A stretch of DNA of 64,000 bases from Linyphia triangularis (Eukaryota > Arthropoda > Arachnida > Araneae > Linyphiidae): assembly GCA_963978545.1 (NCBI GenBank), contig OZ021731.1, forward strand, positions 27,542,093 to 27,606,092. Direction: 5' to 3'. This document shows, piece after piece, positions 25,701 to 40,000 of this stretch; within the stretch, counting starts at the first letter, position 1, and each line of letters begins with the position of its first letter. Made by a program: the position numbers and the translations under genes. The notes beneath the pieces are model-generated. The model saw only the letters and a program-made list of their open reading frames with translations. It was not told the DNA's origin and ran no database searches.

Positions 25701-28001
25701 GGCGATCATTTTTTTTTTTTTTTTTTTTTTTACTTTTTTTTTTTTTTTTTTACTCATGTTGCGTTATGGGTTAACAATACAAAAACGGTAATATACTTGA
25801 AAAAGGTAATTTTAAACTAACACTTTCACACACACAATTAGCAAAGTTTCGTAATTTTTAAACTTTGCAATCAACAATGTATCAACAATTTTAACACTAA
25901 ACACATTTTTAAATCCTTTATATTAACTTTGATTTTGTGTATGTTTGTGGTGGGAAAATCTTTGGAGTTCTATTAACCCACTGGCTGGGATCCAAACTTG
26001 GCAGATAGACTCATTGAAGACGACAATTCATTCTACAGTTTTGGGGGGCAAGAAAAAGTTAGACAATAACACAGAACCGATGGAGAGAGGGGGGGAGGGG
26101 GCTCGTAGGGGTTTTACATGGTGAAAATTCGATCTGAATTCAGAATCGCTTAAATAAGTTGGTAATGTTCATAAAGTGCTTATAATAAAATTTAGTTTTT
26201 AGAGTTAATCAGAGATCTCAACTTTTTTACTGATTTCCGTAGTTTTCACGCATATTTACTTATTTTTATCCATAGACAATACTCTTACATTACGATGAAT
26301 GAATGCGAGATACAACAGCTACCATTAAATCAGAAATCAGCGTAAATCTCGGCAATAGCAAAAGTATTGGTAAATTTCAAAAGTATTGCAAAAAGTTGAA
26401 AAAAAGATATTTTGATTAGGTACTTTCAAAGAACATTCGTAATACCGTAAAAATTTGCAACTAATACGGAAAATTAATAAAAAAAAACTACGAAAAGTCT
26501 GTAGAACAGTTGGCATCTCTGGTTAATTTATAACACTCAACACATTTTGAACACTCTACGCATTAAAAACGCAATAACAGTAATTGTGTCATTGATACTC
26601 TCGTCGCTTGTTGTTATTTTTTGTCTTTTAAGTGCTAGCTAGTAATTTATTTTGACACAGATTGGAAAATTACCATGGAACATCAATCAAAATCAAACCG
26701 ATCCCACCGCTTTATCCGAAATACCCAATATGTATGGCTTTACTTTTGCAAATGGTGGGATTAGCCTTTTATCAAAACAGTTATTGTCGTGTTTTTGTTG
26801 CCAAAAACGTCCCACGAATTGAAAAGAGTTTTAGTTCTATGGGTTTATCAGAGTGTTGCCAGTTTGTGCCGATCTAGAATTCGCCTAATCGTCTGACAAT
26901 TTCTGCTATGGTTGAACACTCCAGTAAGCCTGGCTGTTTAGTATTCAACACGATGTTTTTTAGACTACCGTGAATCCTGCGTTTCGTCTACTTTTGATTG
27001 GCACTGGAAAGAAATATAAACAAATATGTGTATTATATTAAATGCTTCGAAGGATCGAGGTATTTCACCTTCATGAGATAACAGCTTCCTGTGTATCTTA
27101 ATACCTTCATTAACTTTGTGAGGCTTCGAATCTTTTGTAGTTCCCTTGACTGTGCTTCAAACTAGGTATTTCTTTGAAATATTTTTAAAAAAAAAAATTA
27201 CCGAAGTGTATCTGAGTTATTAATACAATTTTGTTATAGTTGTGAAACTACAATAAAAACATTTTGTTAATACGAAAAACGCTCTTCGAGTTTTGTCATT
27301 TATTTTTGGAGCCATGCACGATTTTTTTTATAGAACGTTTTGGATAATTTTTAACAATTTTTATCATATACCAATTTCATATTGCAAACATGCATTATTA
27401 AGTGCCAAATGGGAAAAAAGAAAATTTACTTAAAGGTCCATAGATGGAACAATACATTTTATTTACCTAATTCCCGAATACCTTTGTATTTGTAGACTAG
27501 TTGTTAAATGCTCGTATACTTTATTAATTCATTTCCATAACGCTATATTCAGTGACTATATTTAACGACAACTTTCCTTGTAAATGTTGACTAATTAGCA
27601 GTGGTAGATATTGTGGGGCGAAAGGAATAAAAAAGAGAAAGGATCAGATGCCTCTTCAATTTTTGAAATTTGTATGATTTTGATGGCCAAAATCATGTAA
27701 ATGTTTGCACGTTGACACCTTCATGTTTGACGATTTTTGACAATCAATCGTCGAACACTGTCTAAAAGTGCTCACATCATTCTTCATAAGATTTTACGTC
27801 AATATAAAAGAAATCATATTTTTCAGAATTAATCGAGGTTAGGAGATCATTTAGAAGATCAGAATTTGAAATGAAAACAGTAAAAAGTTTGGTTATTTTA
27901 AGGCAGAAAATTGAACGATACAATCAAAAATTGTTGTCCACACTAAAATGTCCATGCTTGCTTTTTTATCTTATTAATATATATTTTTTTTTAAATTTAA
28001 T

Positions 28002-28035
<34 letters not shown>

Positions 28036-31000
28036 CCTTTATATTAATTTAAATTTTGTGTGCCGATGGTGGGAAAATCTGCGGAGGCCTAATTAACGCC
28101 TTTGCCGTCATCCAATCTGGCTGAAACTTGGCAGATAGGTTCGATGTAGATGACAATGCGTTCTATCAATTTTTGGGGCTGTAACTGTCACTAAAAGGTC
28201 GCTTTTATGAAATATTAACAAACCAACTTGCCGTTATCCAATCGTGCTAAAATAGCATTTAACCAAACATTGAAGAAACTCTTTACCTTTGCAAATTTTT
28301 TTTTAATAAATAAATAATAAAATTACTTTAATCAGAATAAATAAATGATATTTGGATGCGAGTGCATAAACTCACGTTCATTTTTAATAAATAAATTTTG
28401 AAACGTAGTTTGCCGCACATTTTGCTGATAGAAATGTTTTTGATATTTAAAATTAGATACATAAACCAAGAACACGTTTTTTACAGAATCGGCTCTATGT
28501 TAATGAATATAGAAATCGGCAATGCATATAAAGGATCTATATTAAAAACTTTCTTTTTATGGGTTTTATTATTGAAAGTCTCTTTATAATTAATTTTAAA
28601 AATCACATAGTTACCATTTTGGATTTGAAATGTTGTCATAGATGATTGATGATTATTCAGAAAAAGCCACAAGTCAAATTCATTCAATCACCAACCCCAC
28701 TTGCATATTACAAAAAAATTAAGAATATTCTAACTAGAAATTGAGCTAATACTAAATCGAGATATACACATGTGACTAGAAGACATAAAACATGAAATTT
28801 AGTAACTTAAGTTTGAGGTTTTTTTTCTTGATTTCATACACGTATTGGAATAATTCTTCTCTTACAATTGATGCCAAAATATCGGTTTGAAACATTTAAA
28901 AAATTTTACCAGATGCAACTTTAATAATTAGAACTCCTCAACGATACCTGAAGGAAAAATAATTTTTTAATAACGTTTAGGACTAGTCTCTTAAAAGAAT
29001 TTTGTATATTTTTTAACATTTAAGTTTGCCAACTAAAAACTATATTATTATTTTTACGTTTACAAGTTTTTAAAAAACGTTGCTAGATTAATTCAATTAC
29101 AACTTCACTCGATAAAAATAAATCTAAAGAACACATAGAACCTGGAATAGCAAAAGATTGTTTGACTCAATTTGACATCATCACTTATAGCCTCCATTTA
29201 ATTCAGTTTAAAAGTTGAGATGATTTTAAGCCAAATATTAAAACGTATTTGAAATTATCGATTTTTTTAAACTGATTTTTTTCTTCTTTTTTTTAGACTT
29301 ATACAGGTAGTATTTTAGTTGCAGTCAACCCCTATAAAATGTTTGATATCTATGGACTGGAAATGGTTAAAAAATACGAAGGCCAAATCCTAGGAACATT
29401 ACCACCGTAAGTATAGATTATTTTGTTTGAACAATTCAATTTCCCGATACGTTTGAACGTAAGACTATATTATAACTTGGTATTTTATATTTTAGCACAA
29501 AATGTTATGCGACATGAGCATTGATAATATTTTGATATTTAATTACGCACAGAAACAAATTTTGCTAAAAATGTTTTGTTAACAAAACCCTTACGTGTTG
29601 TCAAAACCCATTAAACTAGGGAATATGCTCATTGTTTTTTGTGACTTTGCAGAAAAGTTTCTACTACAGTCACACGCCCTTAACTTAAAGTCGATGGTGC
29701 CGCTGTAATTGTTCGCGTTAACCGAATTTCTTGTTAAATGAATAAATTAACGTTAAGTTTTAAGTACGGAGAACAGCTTTTACTTCGCGTTAAACGGGCT
29801 TTTTCGCTATTGGGGTTTGACTGTATTCACCCATATTTTGAAAGCCTCAATAATTTATACAAAACTATATTATATACAATTTTATACAATCCATTCATAC
29901 TTTTATATGAAATTTTATACATTCCATGCATACTTTTATATACAATTTTATGCATTCCATGCATACTTTTATATAAAATTTTATACATTCCATGCATACT
30001 TTTATATATAATTTTATACATTCCATGCTTACTTTTATATATAATATTATACATTCCATGCTTACTTTTATATATAATTTTATATATTCCATGATACTTT
30101 TACTTATAATTTTATAACTACAATTTTGGGACAAATCTTGGGACATCAGTCAAAATCTTCGTTTAGAGTATATACTTTCATATTTTTCTACCAAGATGCT
30201 TGATTAATATCTTTATAACCATGTCCCAGTTTTGAAGAAAAGTCTTTCGCGAAAGATTTCGATGACGAATTTTTGAAATTACCATCACTTAATCGTGTCA
30301 CGGAGTTTCTGGAAAAGTTTCTTCAAACAAAATGCAGACTATTATTTATTTGCTAAGCCAAATACAAACTCTGAATAAAAGTGCTTCGTTTCACAACAGC
30401 TTAGTCCCGTGCAGAGCCCCAAAATTGAACAAGAAATAATTCTGTACCTCAAAAAATAAACTATCGTAAGTAACACGTTAACTTCTGAGGTACAGAATTA
30501 TTGTCCTTATTTTATAGTTATTTTGATTAAAATTCCAGTATCCGCCTCTTCACTACAAAGTTTCGAATTATATTGCCAAAATGGACAGGAAGCACAAACA
30601 ACTATAAATAAAATTCTAAAATGTTACTTAATATAATCGCTATAAAATACTATTAATTGATACTTTACCAGTAGGAAGCTTTTTATTGATATTCGTGGAC
30701 ACTGAATTTTGAAGAAAGCTTATTTCAACACACTTTAGTATCGATCTTTATTTCCTGTGTGATCAGTTGATGGAATATGATTATTTGTTCAAGACAGATG
30801 TAGTCCAAATCCAATAATGTTTTATTTGTTTAATGGAATAGATGTTGACAAGAGAATGTATCAAGCACACATGAATATTTTATCATCTTTAGATTATATA
30901 TATAAGGCAGAAATTGTGAAATTTGGTGAAAGTAAACATTTTTGATTTTGTTACTCTAAATATTTCTCAAACTCGGCTACTTTAAACTGGTACTATTTTT

Positions 31001-34000
31001 TTCTATAGTATGCAAAAGGATTTTCAAACTACGTTAATTTTAGTGAATGATTCTTTTATGTGTTTTTAGTGTCCTACTCTCAAAACACGTAAAAAAAATC
31101 AGAGTCGTGTTTTGAAATACAAAACAAATCGATTTTTGACATTTCGTCTTTTGAATCTGATTTCATAAGCAGTTTAATAATTTGTATTTCAAACCTGTAT
31201 AAATATCAAACTCCTGGCTCTAAGAATGCACTCCTAGTATGCGAGATGACTCTGGATCAAATATCAGAGTGTTATCTGAAGAACTCGGCTTTTACAATTA
31301 TATTAACGCTATGGCAATAGAGTCAAATGGTCTTGAGTCGAATGTCATATTCCGTGGAGAAAGTTGGTTCCAGGTTTATTGTACTCCATACACAAATGCG
31401 GATAAGTCTCCATTGAAATATCTCCAGAAGACTTCCTTCCTTGAAATTCGGGATGTTTATTAGTCCGATCTTCATGTTATATTCCTCCACATCATAGATC
31501 TGGAAAGGAATTGCACAAGAAATATCCAATCATGCCTATGCAACAAGCCTTCCATTAAGCCTTGTAGCATCAACAAGGCATATGGTAGACGTTCCCCAAG
31601 CCTTGTTTCATCGACAAGGCTTATGGAAGACGTTCCCCAAGCCTTGTTGCATCGACAAGGCTTATGGAAGACGTTCCCCAAGCTTTGTTGCATCGACAAG
31701 GCTTATGGAAGACGTTCCCCAAGCTTTTTTTCATCAACAAGGCTTATGGAAGACGTTCCCCGAGCTTTGTTGCATCAACAAGGATTATAGAAAACGTTCC
31801 CCCTAGAACACGAACGAAAGATAAGTTTCTCAACCACCTCTTTCAAACACTCAAACAACCACTTACAGACTATTTACATCGAGGGAAAAAAGGCGATAAA
31901 TTATGACATCCATTTAAACGTTTCCAACAATCCGGCGATAAAAAAGAAATCGGCTGAAATATCGTGGGAATGCAACTAAAAAGAAAATGCCGCCAAGTTA
32001 TGCGACGCATGCAAATAAAACATCACCACCAAAGCCTTTTGTGCGAAGAAGGTATTATTTCGCGTTTATTGTCGCGTTGGTGTCTCGGAATTCGTGCGAC
32101 AATTTGTATGCCCCTTCTGGTCAGTTGGTTAAGTGGGTCGGTAGTTGGCGAAACTTTCTCTCGTTGACGCCCAGCACACTCTTGACATTGACGATTCTGG
32201 AAGACATCCGGCTACACTCTCCTCCGAGGTAAGCTTTGGTGTCTCAATTTACAACAATCAGTCGAAAAATGTTATCTGTATTTCTTAAATTTAATGAATT
32301 TTTATTTTGATGTTCAGTTTGGAAGTGTTGGTGTTAGTACCGTACCTGTTATATGTCAAATTGAAAGTAATGACATGGAAAGCGATGTTGCATCAGCTTC
32401 AAATGCTCCACACTGTTCCAATGCACCATTTCTACTACATACCACAATTATTTGGTTTTTACCTTCAAAACACCAATTTTCAGACAAATGTCTCCAAAAC
32501 TGCTTCATTTTAACAACATTTGACCAGGGAGGCAAACAATTTTTTTAAAAAGAATCCTCGTTGGCTTTGCGTTAATTCAAAACGAAAAAACAGCCAAGTT
32601 GGCAAATTAGTCAACAAACCGTATTTTATATTTTGATTTTACTATTACTTTTTTTTTTTTTTTTTTTTTCATTCAATAAGCAAATTATTTTTGATTTTAA
32701 GAGATTTAAGTGTACAATGGAATATGTATAATTTTACTATTTGTCTATATAATTAGATACGTTTCATGACATACTGGCAAAACCCATTTAGAAAGGAATT
32801 AGCTTGGCCTAAAATTGACGCTTAAGTTAAACTAGTTAATGTTAAGTGGAAATAGTTTTTTTTTTCTTAATAGTATATGGAGTTACGAATATTGTTTCAA
32901 AATTTTCATTTTTTGTCAAAGCAAAAATAGTTTGACTTATGCTAAAATTTCAAGCCAAGCTAATTTAGCCAAACATCAGGTTGGCCCATCGATATATATC
33001 GATATAGACATCTATATCGATGGGTTGGCCATATATTTTAATGTACCATATATTTGTACCATATATATTTAAATGTATAATTCGAGAGTTGTTTGGATTA
33101 TTATTAGATTAATTCCTAAATATTTTATTTTGTAGGCATCTCTTTGCCATCGGAAGTTCGGCGTATGGAAAAATGAGCAAGGATAATGAAAACCAGGTGG
33201 TGGTCATCAGGTGAGTAAAACATTTGTCTCTTTCAACACTAAATAAGTCTCCACGTACTAAATACGTCTATTTCTAAATTACTATATTGTCATTCAGTTA
33301 ACTTGTTGGCCTCTTAAACTTGATTTGGTTGGTTCTGAATGTTGTGCTTAAGTTCATAGAAATAAAGTTTTCGGGTCACCAAAAATTTTTAAAGTAGTAC
33401 TAAAATGATCCATCTCTCCCCCCCCCCCTCCCCATCCCACACACACGGGAGATCGCTTCGCAATTCTGTCACCTGTTTGGTAATGCTCACCAAAACCTGA
33501 GCTCGCTAAGCTTGAGAATGTGTATTTCTATTTCTAACTGAAACTGTTTATTCCTATTTCTAACTGAAACTGTATATTTCAATTTCTAACTGAAAACCGT
33601 CCGTCAGTGAAGGCTTTGTGGCGTGATTCTAGAAATCAATAAATTATGAATAATTATTCGATTTATTAAGTACCTATTTAGTACATATCTTATCAGTAAC
33701 TGAAGTTTTGTCAGTATCTTTCGGGTTTTGTAAAAGGAAAATACCTAACTCGGGGAATTGATATTCACATTTAAGAGAGTCGGTTCATTAATAAACTGGT
33801 AACAACAAAATTTATAAATATTGAAATTTAAAAAATTGCCATTTTCTTTTATCTTTATCCTCTTTTTCTCAAGAGTAATTATTACTGGTACATTTGTTAT
33901 ATCAAAACGTTCACCTAGAGGTGCTTTTAGTTTTACTTTAAGATTTATCATTAGAAATGGGAATCCAAGTTATGGAATGTACATGAATAAAATCTTTTTA

Positions 34001-37000
34001 TTTTCAAAGAGGTTAGGTAAACTAGTTAAACATTACTATAAAACTATTTTTATAATCTATTAATCGCAAAGTGGTTACTAAGTTTCATATTTTAAGACTT
34101 TACTTATCCTTGAGCTTATCGCTAATTTGAACTAGCTACCATCAATTAAAACTACCAACTTTTTCTTATGATTACCAAATTTCATACTTACTCATATAAG
34201 ATAGAAAATGGGTGAGACGCCAAATAAAATGAACAAGGATTTAATTTTTTTAAATAAATCTTTGTTTTGACAGACAAATAGTTAGTCTGATATTTATTTT
34301 ATGTTGTTAATTATGAAATTATGTATTTTTATGCAAGTTAAAATGTCAATTTTTGTAGAGGTAAAATAGTATATTTCTATTCTGAACGTATCTCTTTCTG
34401 GACTATTGTGAAAGTGAAAATCCGTCCTGCTCTAGCTGGTAAGTCGGGGAGGGGGGGGGGGTAGTTCAGAAATCAACAATAAATTAATTTTCTATGAAGA
34501 AGCTTTGATGTGAATGAAAAGGCTGCGCGTTTTATGATGAGGCTGTGAAAAATAATAAAATTACTTCAATCAGAATAAATAAATGATATTTGGATGTAAA
34601 GCATAAATTCACGTTCATTTTTAATAAATAAATTTTGAAACGTAGTTTGCCGCACATTTTGCTGATAGAAATGTTTTTAATATCGGCGCTGTGTTAATGA
34701 ATATAAAAAGTGACAATGCATATAAAGAATTTTTTTAAAATCTGTTTTTATGGGTTATTATATATCAGGTATAACTACAGTAAAATTAATTAAAAATTTG
34801 AAGGAAAAATAAGCTGGTGGTTCTTTTATTATTAATATTTTTAAAAGATTAATATGGTAGCTTATGAAAACGTTTTCAATTGGGATAAAAAAAAATCCAT
34901 TTATTTTCATTTAAATATTTGAGTTATTATTACTATTTATAACTGGTATAAAATACATGTGCCCTCCGGCAGATATTATGACAAAAAATGAAGAATTTGA
35001 CTCCTAGGATAAGCGACAGACTTACGATCCTTAAATTGTGATTGGGAGACGGAACTATATTCCATGATTTTCCCACGAGTTGAGTTCATAAAGTTATTAT
35101 ATCGGAAATAATAACGTTTAGGAAAGAAGGCAATTGAAGCACCTCACCCCACATGCACAATATTGTTGTGAATTTTCCGCAGAGACAATGCTGGCGCAGT
35201 TTTTACTAGATAAAAACTATTTATTCTCTCTTCAAGATGTCACAAAAGTTATTCGAAGAACAGTGCAATCACTATCAAGCTTCAACACAAGCTTCAATAA
35301 AAACAACTCGGAATTCAGCGATAATTCAGGTCAGGCAAACTCGAAGCGCTCAGCTTTCATCGAGTTCCGAAATCAAACTGTTTGTCGATTTTAGCTGCGG
35401 TCGAATTTATAAGCGCGTGAGAACCTTATCGAAATATTCAGCCAATTCGTCGAAAACAAAGAAACATCTCGAAATGTCCCGATTACTTTAGGTGTTGCCA
35501 CCTTTTTCTATCCTGTATTAATGCTGTTAATAAATAAAATAAGATAAAATAAATTACAATGGAATTTTAAAATAATACGTCACTATTTACACTATATACA
35601 GACAATTTGTGTAACAATATACTTCTCTTAAAAGTTCTCGACAATCCTGTTATAATGTTTCTCAATTTTGACACCCAATTAATTAAAGTTTCAAGTGATA
35701 ATTTTGATGTAAGAAATAGCTCATGGTAGCTGTCTACAGAAAAGATTCTCATTTAAGGGTGTTTAAGGCTCGTTCCTATATAATATAATGCTTTAGCAAT
35801 TTAACTTTTAACCCTTTGCACTCCAGGCCTTTTTCGCGCTGAGTTACCAGCAACTCTTGGCGTTTTCCGCCATTTTTGGCTGGCTCGCGGTTACAGATCC
35901 GCTTTATAGAAACTAAACACAGTCATTGGCCTTGCATCGAATTTCCGCATCAAACCTAATGGTCCTCTCTAGTTGCGGCATCAATTCATATGGTGAGTGA
36001 GAGTCACCACTGGAGTGCAAAGGGTTAAGCTCTTCCACTCCAACTTTCAATAATCTGTAGATGCCAATTTCGTCTCATTTTTGCAATTTTAAGTTTTGCA
36101 CTTTTGGCACCCGATCGTCACTATTGTGTAATGGAGTATAAAGTGGTCATTTGGATGTTATGCAAGTTCCGAACTAATAAGATTTCATTGTGAAGATTGT
36201 TAGAGCTTGCGTACATAATCTAAGGCATTAATGACATTTAAATTATCATTCAAATTCACTCGACAACATCAATATGCCCCGAAAAATTTACTTAAAAACG
36301 TTCGAGGGCGAGTACTCGCATGCCGAGTGTTCTTTACTTGAACACAATGCGTTTGAAAACTCACCCGTGATCTTTTTTTTTAGCATATAAACTAAAGATC
36401 GCTATGAAGGTTATAAGTTAATTTTAATTAGAAACGAATATGCTGTCATTGATCATCGCTCTTCTGTTATGGCAATCAGATACTTCAACTACTTGCTAAC
36501 AAGTTGTATGTGACTATACTAAACTTCAACTTAACTAGACATCACTTAGACGGTAGATCGTCACAGTGCTCATAGGTATTTAATCCATTTTGGCGGAGTG
36601 AAGACATAATTCTCGCCAAACCTTATAGCCTTTTGTTCTCTATAGGGTTGTGGTTTGGCGAACATTATGCTTGCACGCCGCCAAAATGGATTAAATACTT
36701 ATGAGCACTGTGCCGATCTACCGTCTAAGTGATGTGTAGTTAAGTTGAAGTTTAGTATAGATACTTTTTTTTTTTTTTTTTTTTGCCATTTTTCGATATC
36801 CCTTGATCGTATATGTTTGAGTGACAAAACGCGTTCGTATCATGTACACTTTTACTGCGATTCTATTATATAACAAAACAAGTTGTGCGACTTTGTTATA
36901 TAACTTCAAAAGGGAAAAAAAAAGTATAAAAAAAAAAAACTAAATGCCACAAAGAAGTTGCACAGTATATTTCGAGTTTTACAACTCTGCGACGTTTTAC

Positions 37001-40000
37001 CCATACAAAATATGTTAGATCAACACATGATGTGAAAAACAGATGTAACTAGTTGGGAAAGTAATACTTTTCAAAAGAGGTAAAATGCTTATTGAGCGAG
37101 TGCACGAGTTAAATAATTTACCGAGTTTGAAAAAGTATTTTCCCACATGTTGCATACAATATTTTGTATAATAACGAGCACAAAATTAAGCTTTTTGTAA
37201 TCATTTTGAATCCAAAATCTTGGCGAAAGTAGTACTTTTTCGCGAGGAGTGCTGAAAAGTAACGTTCTCTCACTAGTGTGAAAAAGTAGTTTCTCGTACG
37301 TCTCGTGCTCAAATATTATACAGTCTTGGCATTGAAATAACATATTTTCAGAGGAAATTCATTGACTCGAGTTGTCAACATCAATAAATATATGTAGTAA
37401 AAATATATTTTGCTGGTGATTATAAAAAAAAATTGTTTGCAACACGTGGGAAAATACTTTTTTCAAAGTCAGTAAATTTTTTGACTCGCTATCGCACTCG
37501 CCCAATAAGCGTCTTACCTTGTTTTAAAAAGTATTACTTTCTCCACTAGTTGCATAAATAACTATTCTATAATCATATGCAAAAAATATTTTTAATCCAT
37601 ATTTACTAGCCGACCAAACGGTATAGTGGTTAGCATACTAGCTTCTAGACCGCGAGCTTGCGGGTTCGAGTCCCGTGTTAGGCATGGGTGTTTGTAAATG
37701 TATGTTGGCTTGTCAAATGAAGAATGTTTCGGTGCATTATAGCCCTTGTGTTGCTGAGGGAGCCATTTAATCTGAATACAACCAACCAACCAACTAGACC
37801 TCGAGCTTGCGGGTTCGAGTCCCGTGTTAGGCATGGGTGTTTGTAAATGTATGTTGGCTTGTTAAATGACGAATGTTTCGGTGCATTATAGCCCTTGTGT
37901 TGCTGAGGGAGCCATTTAATCTGAATACAACCAACCAACCAACTAGACCTCGAGCTTGCGGGTTCGTGTCCCGTGTTAGGCATGGGTGTTTGTAAATGTA
38001 TGTTGGCTTGTCAAATGACGAATGTTTCGGTGCATTATAGCCCTTGTGTTGCTGAGGGAGCCATTTAATCTGAATACAACCAACCAACCAACTAGACCTC
38101 GAGCTTGCGGGTTCGTGTCCCGTGTTAGGCATGGGTGTTTGTAAATGTATGTTGGCTTGTCTAATGACGAATGTTTCGGCGCATTATAGCCCTCGTGTTG
38201 CTGACGGCGTCTTATATTCTGGAAACAACGAACCATATTCATTAATGTTGGCAGCTACAGTCAATGAATTTCTTCTGAAAATATACCGTTTCAGTTCTAT
38301 GACTTCATAATATTTGAGAACGAGGCGTGCGAGAAACTACTTTTTCACACTAATGCGGAAAAACTACTTTCTGACACTCCTGGAGGTAAAGTGTTAGCCC
38401 CACAATTTACGAAAAAGAAAAGTTACATTTTATTAAAGTTGTTATAAAATAAAATTATTTCCATTAGTTTCCATTAACCGTTGAAATGTTTCACTATTCA
38501 TTTCAAGAATCCTTAAGGGGGAGACGAGAGTGACGGACAACCAAATAAGTCGTATTTTCATTCAACTTCAACGTGCTCTAAATTATTTAAAATGCAATCT
38601 TTTTAATTTATTTTGTGATATAGTCAATAATCGTATGTTTTTAATAATTATTACTTTGATAATTTTATTTTATTCAGGGTTCCCACGGTCATTGAAAGTC
38701 ATTAAAAGTGCTTAATATTTTTAAACTTGTTTTCAAGGCCTTGAAAGTGCTTGAAAATGTTTAGAAGTGCTTTAAAGTCCTTGAAAATACTTAGAGGTCC
38801 TTAATTTTTGCAGGTATTGCAAAATTTATAAAAATACAACTCGGACTTGCTATGCCCGCGCTCCAACATATTTGAATGCATCCACCAACTTGTAACTTAT
38901 TTGGTAGAATATACTTTATTAAAAATTTATATATAGAGATGATGCCTGAAAACAAATTTTCAACGGTCCTTAAAAACATTATTTAGGTCCTTAAAAGTCA
39001 TTGATTTTCATTCTGTGTTTTGAGTGGGAACCCTGTTTATTTTATATATTTTAATGTAATAATCCTATATCCGGATTTAGAATTTTATGATTATTTTATG
39101 CCAACCTCTGATTAGGTACACTTTTCAGAATAAATATGCAATAAATTTACATAAAAATGTTGCCAAATGCAAATAAACTTTCTATTTTAAACAGTGAACC
39201 TATTTTTTTTACCTAATATATCTTTAAAATTATATTTAAAGTAATAATAGAGTTGGCGTATACAAAAATTGTCAGTTTTCACAACATAAAATATTTATTT
39301 TTTCTAATTTAAGAAAAAATATTTAGGTTTACTAGATATATCTTGTGTATTTTCATTATCATGGAAAAAAATTAGACTAAAATATTCAATCGAATTTGAG
39401 AAAAGTGTACCTAACCAAAATTTCCATTAAAATTCTAAGTCTCAAATGTTGGCTTGTTTCATAAAGTATACATAAAATAAAATAAAAATTGAAAGTGTAA
39501 CTTTCATAACACATATGTTATTATTAACTATGTCTAAAATTAATTTTTAAATATTGCATTTTAAATGTTTAGGAAACTTTTTAAAGGGACTGAAAATACG
39601 ACTGATTCGTTTTTCCAAGAGTCTTGTCTCCCCCCCCCCCCCCCCTTAAGGGGACATAGGACACTTTTGCCAAAATTCTTTAGTTTTGCCAAGAATTAAA
39701 TAAAATTTGGCATAAACATAGAAGATGTGACTTTAAACAAAACAACACAATTTGAGCAGATAATACAAAATAGATAGTAAATTATTGAGAAAAATGCATT
39801 AAAATAACACGAAATTTTAATTTTTTTCAAAATGCTCCTGGCGACACAATATTTTGACAAACATGAAAGAAAAATTTGAAGTTGTTTATCAATATATTAT
39901 AAACATTTTCAAACATGCTTTTATCTTTAGGTGCAATAGTTGAACAGAAATAAAATTTCAAACTTGGTGCCAGTGATTTCTCATTAAAAATGCACATACT

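Larger units (their letters stand above)
16020..29296 (+). other. intron C-D (13277 bp), repeat-rich
   Basis: The largest intron. It holds a TA-flanked MITE (16256), the 40-bp satellite (16744), a hAT-like MITE (19364), a reverse SINE1 (21333), TTAA elements (22019, 24824), a palindromic MITE (24022) and retroposon-like copies (25906, 28003). Stretches 17536-19355, 19717-21320, 22244-24021, 26061-27997 and 28591-29296 show nothing I can name. 20230-20800 is somewhat richer in G, C and CpG than its surroundings but has no family-like frame. Confidence 0.85.
29407..33135 (+). other. intron D-E (3729 bp)
   Basis: Holds a 33-bp tandem repeat (29862), a 15-bp inverted repeat (30436-30502), a 41-bp tandem repeat (31560) and a more GC-rich stretch at 31800-32240. 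The rest is AT-rich with nothing recognised. Confidence 0.8.

Noticed and set aside
29738..30146. Open frames of 64-118 codons
   Set aside because: They follow from the 33-bp AT-rich tandem repeat; both strands are open in parallel.
37592..38242. Chain of minus-strand frames of 80-101 codons
   Set aside because: They are reverse readings of the tandem SINE array, with the same peptide repeated every 149 bp.
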